From Brevundimonas sp. SGAir0440 (GTDB lineage: Bacteria; Pseudomonadota; Alphaproteobacteria; Caulobacterales; Caulobacteraceae), in the NCBI RefSeq assembly GCF_005484585.1, contig NZ_CP039435.1:372001-436000 (forward strand): DNA of 64,000 bases. Reading direction: 5' to 3'. The notes below the pieces were generated by a model. That model was not told where the DNA came from. It saw nothing but the letters and a program-made list of their open reading frames with translations, and searched no databases. Positions 53,928 to 62,100 of this stretch are shown one piece after another (position 1 is the first letter of the stretch; every line of letters starts with the position of its first letter). The position numbers were made by a program, and so were the translations under genes.

Positions 53928-56165
53928 ATGCGTCACCTGATCCTGTCCGCCGCCATCCCGGCCCTTCTGCTGGCCGCCTGCGCGAGCACGCCGAACATGG
54001 ACGAATATTTCGCCCCCAAACCTGTCGCGACCGGCGGCGACGGAATCGTGGTCTCGACCAACAACAGACCTCCGCCCCATTTCCCCCGCGATCTGACCCC
54101 GGCGGGCGTTGCGGCGGCGGACGATCATCTGGCGCTGGAGCAGGTGGACGGGGCCGAGGCCATGGCCTTCGTCGCCGAGGAAAACCGCAAGTCTCTGGCC
54201 GCCCTGACCGGCGATCCGCGCTACGAGACTTTCCGCGCCGAGGCCCAGGCGATCCTGACGGCCACCGACCGCATCCCCAGCCCATCCTTCCTGGGCGACG
54301 GCATCGGCAACTTCTGGCAGGACGCGACCAATCCCAAGGGCGTCTGGCGTCGCACGACGCTGGCCAGCTACCGCACCGCGACGCCGCAGTGGGAGACGCT
54401 GCTGGACATCGACGCCCTGTCCAAGGCCGAGGGCAAGGACTGGGTGTTCAAGGGCGCCGACTGCCTGGCGCCGGACGACACACGCTGCCTGATCAATCTG
54501 TCCGACGGCGGCAAGGACGCGGTGGTCGTGCGCGAGTTCGACCTGACCACCAAACGGTTTGTCGATGCGGGTTTCAGTCTGCCCGAGGGCAAGCACCGCA
54601 TCGAATGGCTGGACCGCGACACGCTTCTGGTCGCCACCGACTTCGGCGCCGGAACCATGACCGAGTCCGGCTATCCCTTCATCGTCAAGACGCTGAAGCG
54701 CGGCCAGGGCCTGACCCAGGCGACCGAGGTCTATCGCGGCGACCAGGGCGACGGCGGCTACGGCGTCAGCCCGGCCGTCTATCGCGACAAGGACGGCAAG
54801 GTGACCGCCGTCATCATCACCCGCCCGCTGGACACCTTCCGCTCCGAGACGTGGATGATGGCCCACGACGGTTCCACCCAAAAGCTGGGCTTGCCGGATC
54901 GGGTCAGCGTCTTCGGCGCGCAGGGAGACCTGTTGATCGTCTCCAACGACGAGGCCTGGACCATCAACGGCATCGCCTACAAGCCCGGTTCGCTGCTTTC
55001 GATCCCGCTGAACAGTCTGCGGACCGACCGCGACGATCTGAGCATCAGCAATCAGGCCTATCTGATCTATGAACCGGCCGCGCGCCAATCTTTGGGTGGC
55101 GTGCGAGTTCTGGACCGCCAGGTCGCCGCGTCTCTGTCCGACAATGTGGCCGGGCGGTTGGCGATCTTCGAGAACCGGGGCGAGTTCGGCTGGCGGCGTC
55201 AGGACGTCACCGTGCCCCAGAACATCGCCGTCGGTCTGGGCGATTCCTCCAAGTCGAAGGGCGAGGTCTTCGTGTCGACCCAGGGATTCCTGACGCCCCC
55301 GACTTTGAGCCTGACTTCAGTCGGTTCGACCGCCCTGACAGAGCTGAAATCCGCTCCGGCCAAGTTCGACGCATCGACCCATGTGGTGGAGCAGTTCGAG
55401 GCGACCTCGACTGACGGGACCAAGATCCCCTATTTCGTCACCCGCCCGCGCGACATGAAGCTGGACGGGTCGAACCCGACCGTCATGCTGGGATACGGCG
55501 GTTTCCAAGTCAGCCTGAACCCGGCCTACAAGCCCGAGATGGGCAAGCTGTGGCTGGAGCGGGGCGGGGTCTTCGTCCAGGCCAACATCCGTGGTGGCGG
55601 CGAGTTCGGTCCCGACTGGCACCAGGCGGCGCTGGACGGGAACCGCCAGAAGGCCTTTGACGATTTCGCCGCCGTGGCGCGCGATCTGGAACAGCGCGGG
55701 ATCACCAGCCCGCGTCGCCTGGGCATCTATGGCCGGTCGAACGGCGGGGTCCTGACCTCGGTGTCGATCACCCAGCACCCGGAGCTGTTCAACGCGGCGG
55801 TGATCGAGAGCCCGCTGGTGGACATGCTGCGCTATCACGAACTGCCGGCCGGGGCGTCGTGGATCGGCGAATACGGCGACCCGCGCATCCCGGAAGAAGC
55901 CGCATGGATCGCCAAATATTCCGCCTATCAGCAGCTCCGTCCGGGCCAACCCTATCCGCGCGTCTATCTGACCACCAATACGCGCGACGACCGGGTCCAT
56001 CCGGGCCATGCGCGCAAGTTCGCCGCGCGCCTGGGCGATATGGGCTATGACCACCTCTATTATGAGGACACGGCCGGCGGCCACTCCAACGACGCCGACC
56101 CGGTCGCCAACGCCCGTCGCTGGGCCCGCCATTATGTCTATCTGTCGCAACAGCTGATGGATTGA
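53928..56165 (+). CDS. S9A-type prolyl oligopeptidase lipoprotein (second of two)
   Basis: The 745-residue product begins MRHLILSAAIPALLLAAC, a lipoprotein signal with Cys at residue 18, so this paralogue is lipid-anchored while its neighbour is soluble. The S9 hydrolase triad is intact: Ser in YGRSNGGVL (near residue 603), Asp in TRDDRVHPGHARKFAARL and His in DTAGGHSNDAD. The N-terminal spacer (residues 19-50) is Pro/Ser-rich. Upstream reading to 53781 runs through the palindromic element and was rejected. It is 22 bases from that element and 68 bases before a DUF1223 gene. Confidence 0.92.
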   Translation: MRHLILSAAIPALLLAACASTPNMDEYFAPKPVATGGDGIVVSTNNRPPPHFPRDLTPAGVAAADDHLALEQVDGAEAMAFVAEENRKSLAALTGDPRYETFRAEAQAILTATDRIPSPSFLGDGIGNFWQDATNPKGVWRRTTLASYRTATPQWETLLDIDALSKAEGKDWVFKGADCLAPDDTRCLINLSDGGKDAVVVREFDLTTKRFVDAGFSLPEGKHRIEWLDRDTLLVATDFGAGTMTESGYPFIVKTLKRGQGLTQATEVYRGDQGDGGYGVSPAVYRDKDGKVTAVIITRPLDTFRSETWMMAHDGSTQKLGLPDRVSVFGAQGDLLIVSNDEAWTINGIAYKPGSLLSIPLNSLRTDRDDLSISNQAYLIYEPAARQSLGGVRVLDRQVAASLSDNVAGRLAIFENRGEFGWRRQDVTVPQNIAVGLGDSSKSKGEVFVSTQGFLTPPTLSLTSVGSTALTELKSAPAKFDASTHVVEQFEATSTDGTKIPYFVTRPRDMKLDGSNPTVMLGYGGFQVSLNPAYKPEMGKLWLERGGVFVQANIRGGGEFGPDWHQAALDGNRQKAFDDFAAVARDLEQRGITSPRRLGIYGRSNGGVLTSVSITQHPELFNAAVIESPLVDMLRYHELPAGASWIGEYGDPRIPEEAAWIAKYSAYQQLRPGQPYPRVYLTTNTRDDRVHPGHARKFAARLGDMGYDHLYYEDTAGGHSNDADPVANARRWARHYVYLSQQLMD

Positions 56166-56233
56166 ATGAAGCGGAGAGAGCCTCACGCGAATATGAGGCG
56201 CTCCTTGGCAGCCGAAGGATTAAGAACGACGGC

Positions 56234-56989
56234 ATGAACACCAAGGGCTGGATCATCGCGGGCACGGTCATGGCGGGCGCCCTCATGTCCGTCGCCTCGG
56301 CGGCCCAGCCGGCGGCGGGGCGGCCGCCGCTCGCGCCGCGTCATGCGACGGCGAGCGGCCCGCCGGTGGTCGTCGAACTGTTTACCGCCCAGGGATGCGG
56401 CGGCTGCATCGAAGCCAATGCGGCGGTGGAGAAGGCGGCGGCCCAGCCGGGCGTGATCGCCCTGACCTATGGCGTCGACTACTGGGATTACCTCGGCTGG
56501 ACCGACACCTTCGCCCGGCCCGAGTTCGTCCAGCGCCAGCGCGCCTATCGCGCCGCCCTGCGCCAGCGCGGCGTCTCGACGCCGCAGGTCGTGATCGACG
56601 GCCGACGTCAGGTGTCGGGCGCCCGCAGCGTCGAGCTTGAAACCGCCATCGGTCAGGAGGCGGTGCGTCAGGCCTGGCCTCCGGAGATCGAGTTCCGCGA
56701 GAACGGAACCGGCGTCGGCGTCGGTTCCGGCCGCGCGCCGGTCGGCGGCGCCGAGGTGGTGGCGGTGACCTATACGCCCGGCCCTCAGGTGGTCGAGGTC
56801 CGTCAGGGCGAGAACCGGGGTCAGGCCGTGCGACACATGAACGTCGTGCGCGGCCTGACGCGCCTTGGCGAATGGCGCGGCCGCCCGATGCTTTACGCCC
56901 TGCCGTCCGCCCGCCCCGGCGAGGCCGTGGCGGTGCTGGTGCAAGGCAAGACGGACAAGCGTATCCTAGGCGCCGCCGTCAGGGATTGA
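56234..56989 (+). CDS. DUF1223-family secreted protein
   Basis: The 251-residue product has a Sec signal (WIIAGTVMAGALMSVASAA). The DUF1223 thioredoxin-like domain has a thiol motif, ELFTAQGCGGCIEANAAVE (CGGC) near residue 60. VDYWDYLGWTDTFARPEFVQRQRAY follows, and VSTPQVVIDGRRQVSGAR carries the cis-proline-like turn. Such proteins are periplasmic and probably redox-active, with function not settled. An ATG at 56162 would add 24 residues before the signal and is unlikely. Its stop overlaps the next gene's ATG by one base (TGATG). Confidence 0.88.
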   Translation: MNTKGWIIAGTVMAGALMSVASAAQPAAGRPPLAPRHATASGPPVVVELFTAQGCGGCIEANAAVEKAAAQPGVIALTYGVDYWDYLGWTDTFARPEFVQRQRAYRAALRQRGVSTPQVVIDGRRQVSGARSVELETAIGQEAVRQAWPPEIEFRENGTGVGVGSGRAPVGGAEVVAVTYTPGPQVVEVRQGENRGQAVRHMNVVRGLTRLGEWRGRPMLYALPSARPGEAVAVLVQGKTDKRILGAAVRD

Positions 56990-57675
56990 TGTCTAGGCTT
57001 ATGACGCTCGATCTTGCGGCGTTTCAGGATTTGGGCGCCCACCGTTTTCAAGGCGCGGTTTCGGATGACCTCGAGACTCTGTTCACGATCCTCGCTGACC
57101 TTCCATCTGATCGCGCGGGCGTGCGCCTACGCGGCATTGATCGACTAAGCCAATATTTAGCGCCAGACGGACGGATAGGGGCCGTCGCCGCCGAGGTGCT
57201 CGGCGATGCCAGCCGTCCCGTCCGGGCTATTCTTTTCGACAAGACGGCTGAAACCAATTGGTCGCTGGATTGGCACCAAGACCGCACGATCTGCGTCGAG
57301 CGGCGTGTCGCCGTCGATGGATATGGTCCCTGGTCCATGAAGGCGGGAATGCAGCATGTCGCTCCGCCTTTCGATCTGCTTGCGCGTATGGTGACCGTGA
57401 GAGTGCATCTGGATGATGTCTCCGTAGAGAATGCACCGCTCCTCATCGCTCCGGGTTCTCATCGTTATGGCCGGGTTGCGATCGACGATGTCCCTGAGGT
57501 CGTTCGACAGTGCGGCGTTCAGGTCTGCCTCGCCAAGGCCGGCGATATCTGGCTGTACGCAACGCCGATTTTGCACGCTTCAGACGCCGCAGCCCGTCCC
57601 ACGCGACGGCGTGTTCTTCAGATCGACTATGCGGCCGAAGAGCTTCCTGGCGATCTGGAATGGCTGGGCGTCTGA
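56989..57675 (+). CDS. Phytanoyl-CoA dioxygenase (PhyH)-family protein, atypical codons
   Basis: The 228-residue product shows the Fe(II)/2-oxoglutarate dioxygenase pattern: the HxD motif in DWHQDRTICV (about residue 96), a long middle with MQHVAPPFDLLARMVTVRVHLDDV, and the distal His in TPILHASDAA with the co-substrate Arg in TRRRVLQIDY. PhyH relatives hydroxylate many small molecules, and the substrate here is unknown. Codon usage is unlike its neighbours: CTA, TTA and ATA appear together around 57145-57178 and the sequence is less GC-rich, so recent acquisition is likely. A start at 57001 is possible. Confidence 0.8.
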   Translation: MSRLMTLDLAAFQDLGAHRFQGAVSDDLETLFTILADLPSDRAGVRLRGIDRLSQYLAPDGRIGAVAAEVLGDASRPVRAILFDKTAETNWSLDWHQDRTICVERRVAVDGYGPWSMKAGMQHVAPPFDLLARMVTVRVHLDDVSVENAPLLIAPGSHRYGRVAIDDVPEVVRQCGVQVCLAKAGDIWLYATPILHASDAAARPTRRRVLQIDYAAEELPGDLEWLGV

Positions 57676-57676
57676 C

Positions 57677-58753
57677 CTAAGCGCCCGCCTTCTTTGCAAA
57701 GCCCCAGGCCGCGTCACTGAGCGGACCGACCTGGGCGGCCATAGTCTTGGCGTGGGCGCTGGCGGCGGTGCCGTCGCGGACCCGGCCGGCGATGCCCTGA
57801 CAGATGGCGGCCAGGCGGAACAGGTTGTAGGCGTAGAGCCAGTCGAGATTGGCGGGCCGCATTCCCGTCGCGGCGGCGTAGCGTTCGACGGTCTCATCCA
57901 CGGACGGAATGCCCAAAGCCTCCAGATCGGCGCCGGCGAGGCCGTTGCGCAGCGAGGCCGGAATCGCCCAAGCGATCAGCAGATAGGAGAAGTCGGCCAT
58001 CGGATCGCCCAGGGTCGACAGCTCCCAATCCAGCACGGCGCGAACCTCTGCTCGGTCCGGCGCCAGGATCATGTTGTCGAGACGAAAGTCGCCGTGGACG
58101 ATGCGGCTGGGTCCCTCGGCCGGGAGGCTTTCGGGCAGGAAGGCGATCAGCCGATCCATCGCCGGAACCGGCTCGGTCTCCGACGCATGATACTGTTTGG
58201 TCCAGCGGCCGACCTGACGCGCGAAATAGTTGCCGGCCTTGCCGTAGTCGCCCAAGCCGATGGCGGACGGATCGAAGGCGTGCAGCCGGGCCAGCGTGTC
58301 CGTCTGAGCTTCATAGACGGCGCGCCGCTCCACGGGCGTCAGGCCGGGCAGTTTCAAATCCCAGAAGATCCGACCCTCGACCTTATCCATCACATAGAAG
58401 ATCGAGCCGATGACGGTTTCGTCCAGGCATAGGGCATGAGGCTTAGCGACTGGGAAGCCTTGTGCGGCCAAGGCCGAGATGACCTGAAACTCGCGGTCGA
58501 CGGCGTGGGCGCTGGGCAGCAGGACGCCGGGCGGTTTGCGCCGCAGCACATAGGCGGCCGAGGGCGTCACCAGATCATAGGTCGGGTTCGACTGGCCGCC
58601 CTTGAACTGGCGCACCGTCAGCGGGCCGGCGTATCCCGAGACGTGGGCGCGCATCCAGACGTCCAGCGCCGCCTCGTCCAGGCGATAACGTGGATCGACC
58701 TCGCGCGTGCCGGAAAAGGCGCTCTGGGCGTCCAGCGGGGCGGCGTCGGTCAT
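57677..58753 (-). CDS. APH-family phosphotransferase, acyl-CoA-dehydrogenase-associated type
   Basis: The 358-residue product is an aminoglycoside-phosphotransferase-fold enzyme: RQFKGGQSNPTYDLV at the nucleotide loop, YVLRRKPPG with the conserved lysine/arginine strand, the catalytic loop IVHGDFRLDNMILAPD (HGDxxxxN) and VLDWELSTLGDPMADFSYL with the metal-binding Asp. This subgroup (ACAD10/11-like) often lies beside fatty-acid oxidation genes. A MaoC-type hydratase is 3 kb away, but no dehydrogenase. It is convergent with the PhyH-like gene (one base between stops) and 37 bases after glpK on the same strand. Confidence 0.88.
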   Translation of the reverse strand: MTDAAPLDAQSAFSGTREVDPRYRLDEAALDVWMRAHVSGYAGPLTVRQFKGGQSNPTYDLVTPSAAYVLRRKPPGVLLPSAHAVDREFQVISALAAQGFPVAKPHALCLDETVIGSIFYVMDKVEGRIFWDLKLPGLTPVERRAVYEAQTDTLARLHAFDPSAIGLGDYGKAGNYFARQVGRWTKQYHASETEPVPAMDRLIAFLPESLPAEGPSRIVHGDFRLDNMILAPDRAEVRAVLDWELSTLGDPMADFSYLLIAWAIPASLRNGLAGADLEALGIPSVDETVERYAAATGMRPANLDWLYAYNLFRLAAICQGIAGRVRDGTAASAHAKTMAAQVGPLSDAAWGFAKKAGA

Positions 58754-58790
58754 GCGGCGGTCCTCGTCGTTTCCTTGAGCCTTCCGGATC

Positions 58791-60320
58791 TCACGCCCGG
58801 TCCGGCGCGGCGATGATGGCGGCCTTCACGGCCCGACGCCAGCCGGAAAGCAGACGCTCGCGCTCGTCCGCCTTCATGCGCGGTTTCCAGCAGGCGGGCG
58901 CTTCAGCGGGTCGCGCCTCCAGATCGGGCAGCAGTCCGACGCCCAGGGCCGCCAAGCGCGCGGCGCCCAGAGCCGTCATCTCCTGGAAGGCCGGACGCTC
59001 CACCTCCACCTCGCAGATGTCGGCGACGAACTGCATGGCGAAACTGTTGGCGGTGACACCACCGTCCACCTTCAGCGTCTTCAGAGGCGGCGCGCCGTCG
59101 GCGGCCAGGGCATCGAGCAGGTCACGCGTCTGATAGGCCAGGGCTTCCAGCGCGGCGCGCACGAAATGCGCCGGACCGGAATCCCGTGTCAGCCCGACGA
59201 TGGTTCCCCTCGCTTCCGGCTCCCACCATGGCGCACCCAGACCGGTGAAGCCCGGAACCATGTAGATCCCGCCGTTGTCCCTGAGGGTCTGCGCCATCGC
59301 CTCCGACTGGCGCGACTCCGAGATCAGCCCGACCCCGTCCCTCAGCCACTGGATCGCCGAGCCGGCCGAGAAGATCGACCCTTCCAGCGCATAGGCGGTC
59401 TGGCCGCCGGCCTGATAGCCGAGCGTGCCCAATAGGCGCCGGGTTGAGGCCACCGGCTCCACGCCCACATTGGCGACCAGAAAGGCGCCGGTGCCATAAG
59501 TAATCTTGGCGTCCCCGGCCTTCAGCGCCCCGTGCCCGACAAGAGCCGCCTGCTGGTCCCCTGCTGATCCGGCGATGGGTAGCGGTTGGCCGAACAGCGC
59601 CGGATCGCTCTCGCCGATTACACCCGCGCAAGGGACGATGTCGGGCAGGGCTTCGCGCGGGATGTCGAACAAGGCGCATAGGTCGTCACGCCACTCGACG
59701 CAACTCAGATCCATCAGAGACGTGCGGGAAGCGTTGGTCGCGTCGGTGGCGTGGACCCGGCCGCCGGTCAGTTTCCAGATCAGCCAGGCGTCGATCGTGC
59801 CCAGCTTGACCTCGCCCTTCGCCGCCCGCTCGCGCGATCCGGGCACAGCATCCAGGAGCCAGGCGAACTTGGTCGCCGAGAAATAGGGATCGAGGATCAG
59901 GCCGGTCGCGGTCTGGACCCTCGGCTCGTGGCCCTGGGCAGTCAGGCGTGCGGTGACGTCGGCGGTGCGGCGATCCTGCCAGACGATGGCGCGATGCAGA
60001 GGCTCGCCGGTCGCCGCGTCCCAGATCACGGCCGTTTCCCGCTGATTGGTGATGCCGATGGCGTTGAAGCGGGCAACGCCGCCGGCCTTGCGCACCACCT
60101 CGCGACAGGTCTGGAGCGTTGCGGCCCAAATTTCGGCGGCGTCATGTTCGACCCAGCCGGACTTCGGGAAATGCTGGGCCAGCTCGATCTGGCTGACTGC
60201 GACGGGCCTCAGGTCCCCTTCTTCTTCGCCTACCGCGCTTCGCGCTGCCTGAGGCGCGACCTCGAAGGCGATGGCGCGGGTCGAGGTCGTGCCCTGGTCG
60301 ATGGCAAGGATCAGGCTCAT
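58791..60320 (-). CDS. glpK: Glycerol kinase with a repeat-derived N-terminal insert
   Basis: GlpK phosphorylates glycerol to glycerol 3-phosphate. The 509-residue product has the ATP site LAIDQGTTSTRAIAF, GWVEHDAAEIW, WQDRRTADV and the C-terminal VDGGVTANSFAMQFVAD. Between residues 20 and 37 (after AIAF, before RPVAVSQ) there are about 14 residues that other GlpKs lack. Ten of them, APQAARSAVG at 22-31, are encoded by a copy of the REP-like repeat. The reading frame is open and the rest is intact, so the kinase may work. It lies 37 bases 5' of the phosphotransferase gene; a transporter (glpF) is not seen. Confidence 0.94.
   Translation of the reverse strand: MSLILAIDQGTTSTRAIAFEVAPQAARSAVGEEEGDLRPVAVSQIELAQHFPKSGWVEHDAAEIWAATLQTCREVVRKAGGVARFNAIGITNQRETAVIWDAATGEPLHRAIVWQDRRTADVTARLTAQGHEPRVQTATGLILDPYFSATKFAWLLDAVPGSRERAAKGEVKLGTIDAWLIWKLTGGRVHATDATNASRTSLMDLSCVEWRDDLCALFDIPREALPDIVPCAGVIGESDPALFGQPLPIAGSAGDQQAALVGHGALKAGDAKITYGTGAFLVANVGVEPVASTRRLLGTLGYQAGGQTAYALEGSIFSAGSAIQWLRDGVGLISESRQSEAMAQTLRDNGGIYMVPGFTGLGAPWWEPEARGTIVGLTRDSGPAHFVRAALEALAYQTRDLLDALAADGAPPLKTLKVDGGVTANSFAMQFVADICEVEVERPAFQEMTALGAARLAALGVGLLPDLEARPAEAPACWKPRMKADERERLLSGWRRAVKAAIIAAPDRA
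60227..60256 (-). repeat. REP-like nested hairpin inside glpK, copy 7 of 7
   Basis: Outer arms CGCCT/AGGCG enclose an inner GCGC-TTC-GCGC hairpin with unpaired ACC and TGCCTG, one change from the family consensus. It is read in frame as ten codons of glpK, where other glycerol kinases have only a short turn. It is the only copy inside a gene. Confidence 0.8.
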
Positions 60321-60357
60321 GGTTCTCTCCCGGCTGCGTCTTGGGTAAGGGGAGCAT

Positions 60358-61338
60358 ATGACGACGCACCTGCCCAGCTATGAAGGCGTCCTCGACGCCG
60401 CCCGCCAGATCGACGGGGTGGCCGTCCGCACGCCCCTGCTCGAAAGCCCGGCTCTGAACGCGGTTGTCGGCGGGCGGGTTCTGATGAAGGCGGAAAGCCT
60501 GCAACGCGCCGGAGCCTTCAAATTTCGCGGGGCCTACAACCGAATCAGCCGACTGACCGAAGAGGAGAAGGCGCGCGGCGTCGTCGCCTTCTCATCCGGC
60601 AACCATGCGCAGGGCGTCGCCGCTGCCGCCGCCATGGTCGGGGCGCCGGCGATCATCGTCATGCCTTCGGATTCGCCGAAGGTGAAGGTCGAAGGCGTGA
60701 TCGACTTCGGCGGCGAGGTGCGCTTCTACGACCGCTGGACCGAAAGCCGCGAGGCGATCGGCGCGGCCATCGCCACCGAGCGCGGGTCGATCCTGGTTCC
60801 ACCGTTCGATGATCCCTTCATCATCGAGGGCCAGGGGACGACGGCGCTGGAAATGCTGGATCAGGCGGATGCGCCGTTCGACCAGCTCTTGTGCGGGGCG
60901 TCCGGAGGCGGATTGATGGCCGGGATCAATCTGGTCATGGCCGAACGCAGTCCCGCGACGCAGGTGTTCGTGGTCGAGCCCGAAGCCTTCGACGACACCG
61001 CGCGATCGCTGGCGGCCGGGGAGCGGGTCGGTCACCCGCAAGGCGCGCCGTCGATCTGCGACGCCCTGATGTCGCCGATGCCGGGCGTGCTGACCTGGCC
61101 GATCAATCGACGGCTGGCGGGGGCGATCACTGTCTCGGATGCCGACGTCGCGGAAGCGATGCGTTTCGCGTTCCGCCATCTCAAGATCGTCCTCGAACCC
61201 GGCGGCGCCGTCTCGCTCGCGGCCCTGCTTGTCGGAAAGATCGAGACGACAGGACGGACGACGGCCATTGTGCTTTCAGGCGGCAACGTCGATCCGACGC
61301 TATACGCCGAGATCATCGAGGGGCGCTTCGGCGGCTGA
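60358..61338 (+). CDS. Threonine/serine dehydratase-like PLP enzyme
   Basis: The 326-residue fold-type II enzyme has its Schiff-base lysine in SLQRAGAFKFRGAYN (near residue 55), the substrate loop SSGNHAQGVA and the phosphate-binding loop GASGGGLMAG. The C-terminal regulatory ACT domain of biosynthetic IlvA is absent, so it fits the short group: catabolic threonine dehydratase, serine/threonine dehydratase or serine racemase. AIVLSGGNVDPTLYAEI closes the fold. It is divergent from glpK with a 37-base gap and 62 bases ahead of the MaoC gene on the same strand. Confidence 0.88.
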   Translation: MTTHLPSYEGVLDAARQIDGVAVRTPLLESPALNAVVGGRVLMKAESLQRAGAFKFRGAYNRISRLTEEEKARGVVAFSSGNHAQGVAAAAAMVGAPAIIVMPSDSPKVKVEGVIDFGGEVRFYDRWTESREAIGAAIATERGSILVPPFDDPFIIEGQGTTALEMLDQADAPFDQLLCGASGGGLMAGINLVMAERSPATQVFVVEPEAFDDTARSLAAGERVGHPQGAPSICDALMSPMPGVLTWPINRRLAGAITVSDADVAEAMRFAFRHLKIVLEPGGAVSLAALLVGKIETTGRTTAIVLSGGNVDPTLYAEIIEGRFGG

Positions 61339-61399
61339 GGTCTTTCATTCGTGACAAGGGTCGGCCAACCTCGCCTCACAGGCACAGAGGAAACGCACG

Positions 61400-61867
61400 A
61401 TGACCAAGACGAGTGAGCTACCGGGACTGATCGGCCAGGAGGTCGGGGTGTCGAAATGGTTCGATGTCACTCAGGCCCGGATCGACGCTTTCGCCGATTG
61501 CACCGAGGATCGTCAGTTCATCCATGTCGATCCCGAAGCGGCCAAAGCCACGCCGTTCGGCGGAACAATCGCGCATGGCTTCCTGACCCTGAGCCTGGCT
61601 TCGGCCATGAGCTATGACGCCGTGGCCCCGCTGGAGGGCGTCGTGATGGGCGTGAACTACGGCTTCGACAAGCTGCGGTTCTTGGCGCCGGTGCCGGCAG
61701 GGTCACGCGTTCGCGGTCGTTTCAAACTCATGTCCGCCGACGACAAGGGCGGGGGACGCTGGTTGCTGAAGCACGAACTGACGGTCGAGATCGACGGGGC
61801 CGACAAGCCGGCGCTGATTGCCGAGTGGCTCGGGATGCAGATGGTCGATCCAAAAATCGAGCCGTGA
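61400..61867 (+). CDS. MaoC-family (R)-specific enoyl-CoA hydratase
   Basis: The 155-residue hot-dog-fold protein adds water to the double bond of acyl-CoAs in fatty-acid or polyhydroxyalkanoate metabolism. The catalytic Asp/His dyad lies in FADCTEDRQFIHVDPEAAK and TPFGGTIAHGFLTLSLASAM (near residues 43-72), as in (R)-hydratases. A C-terminal VNYGFDKLRFLAPVPAGSRVR strand completes the fold. There is no signal or membrane segment. It follows the dehydratase-like gene after 62 bases and may share its transcript. Downstream is a 233-base gap before ompA. Confidence 0.9.
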   Translation: MTKTSELPGLIGQEVGVSKWFDVTQARIDAFADCTEDRQFIHVDPEAAKATPFGGTIAHGFLTLSLASAMSYDAVAPLEGVVMGVNYGFDKLRFLAPVPAGSRVRGRFKLMSADDKGGGRWLLKHELTVEIDGADKPALIAEWLGMQMVDPKIEP

Positions 61868-62100
61868 CGCTCGCATAGGTTATAGTGTCGCGCCGTCGTG
61901 GATTGTGACGCGCCGAAGGCTGCACATTAACTATTCTGTGCCTTGACGCCAAATTCATATGTATCATCAAGGCCACGGTCTCGCCTCTGCTGATCGATAC
62001 CGTCACGTTTCCGCCTCGACCTCATACGGCAAGGCTGGTAAGACCCGCGTAGGCGGTAGACCCGCCCCCTACTATAACAGAGGCGGAGGGATACCCCCCT
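61868..62100 (+). promoter_or_regulatory. Upstream region of the OmpA gene
   Basis: There is no gene here. An AT-richer stretch around 61921-61967 (TTAACTATTC, TTGACG at 61943, TATCAT at 61962) should hold the promoter, but the spacing of TTGACG and TATCAT (13 bases) is short for a σ70 pair. A GC-rich leader follows, with repeated GGCGG and CCGCC blocks. The ribosome site GGAGGG ends 10 bases before the ATG and could pair with the C-run after it. Confidence 0.45.

Noticed and set aside
61943-61967. TTGACG/TATCAT as the ompA promoter
   Set aside because: The 13-base spacing is too short for a σ70 promoter; I only call the region, not the elements.
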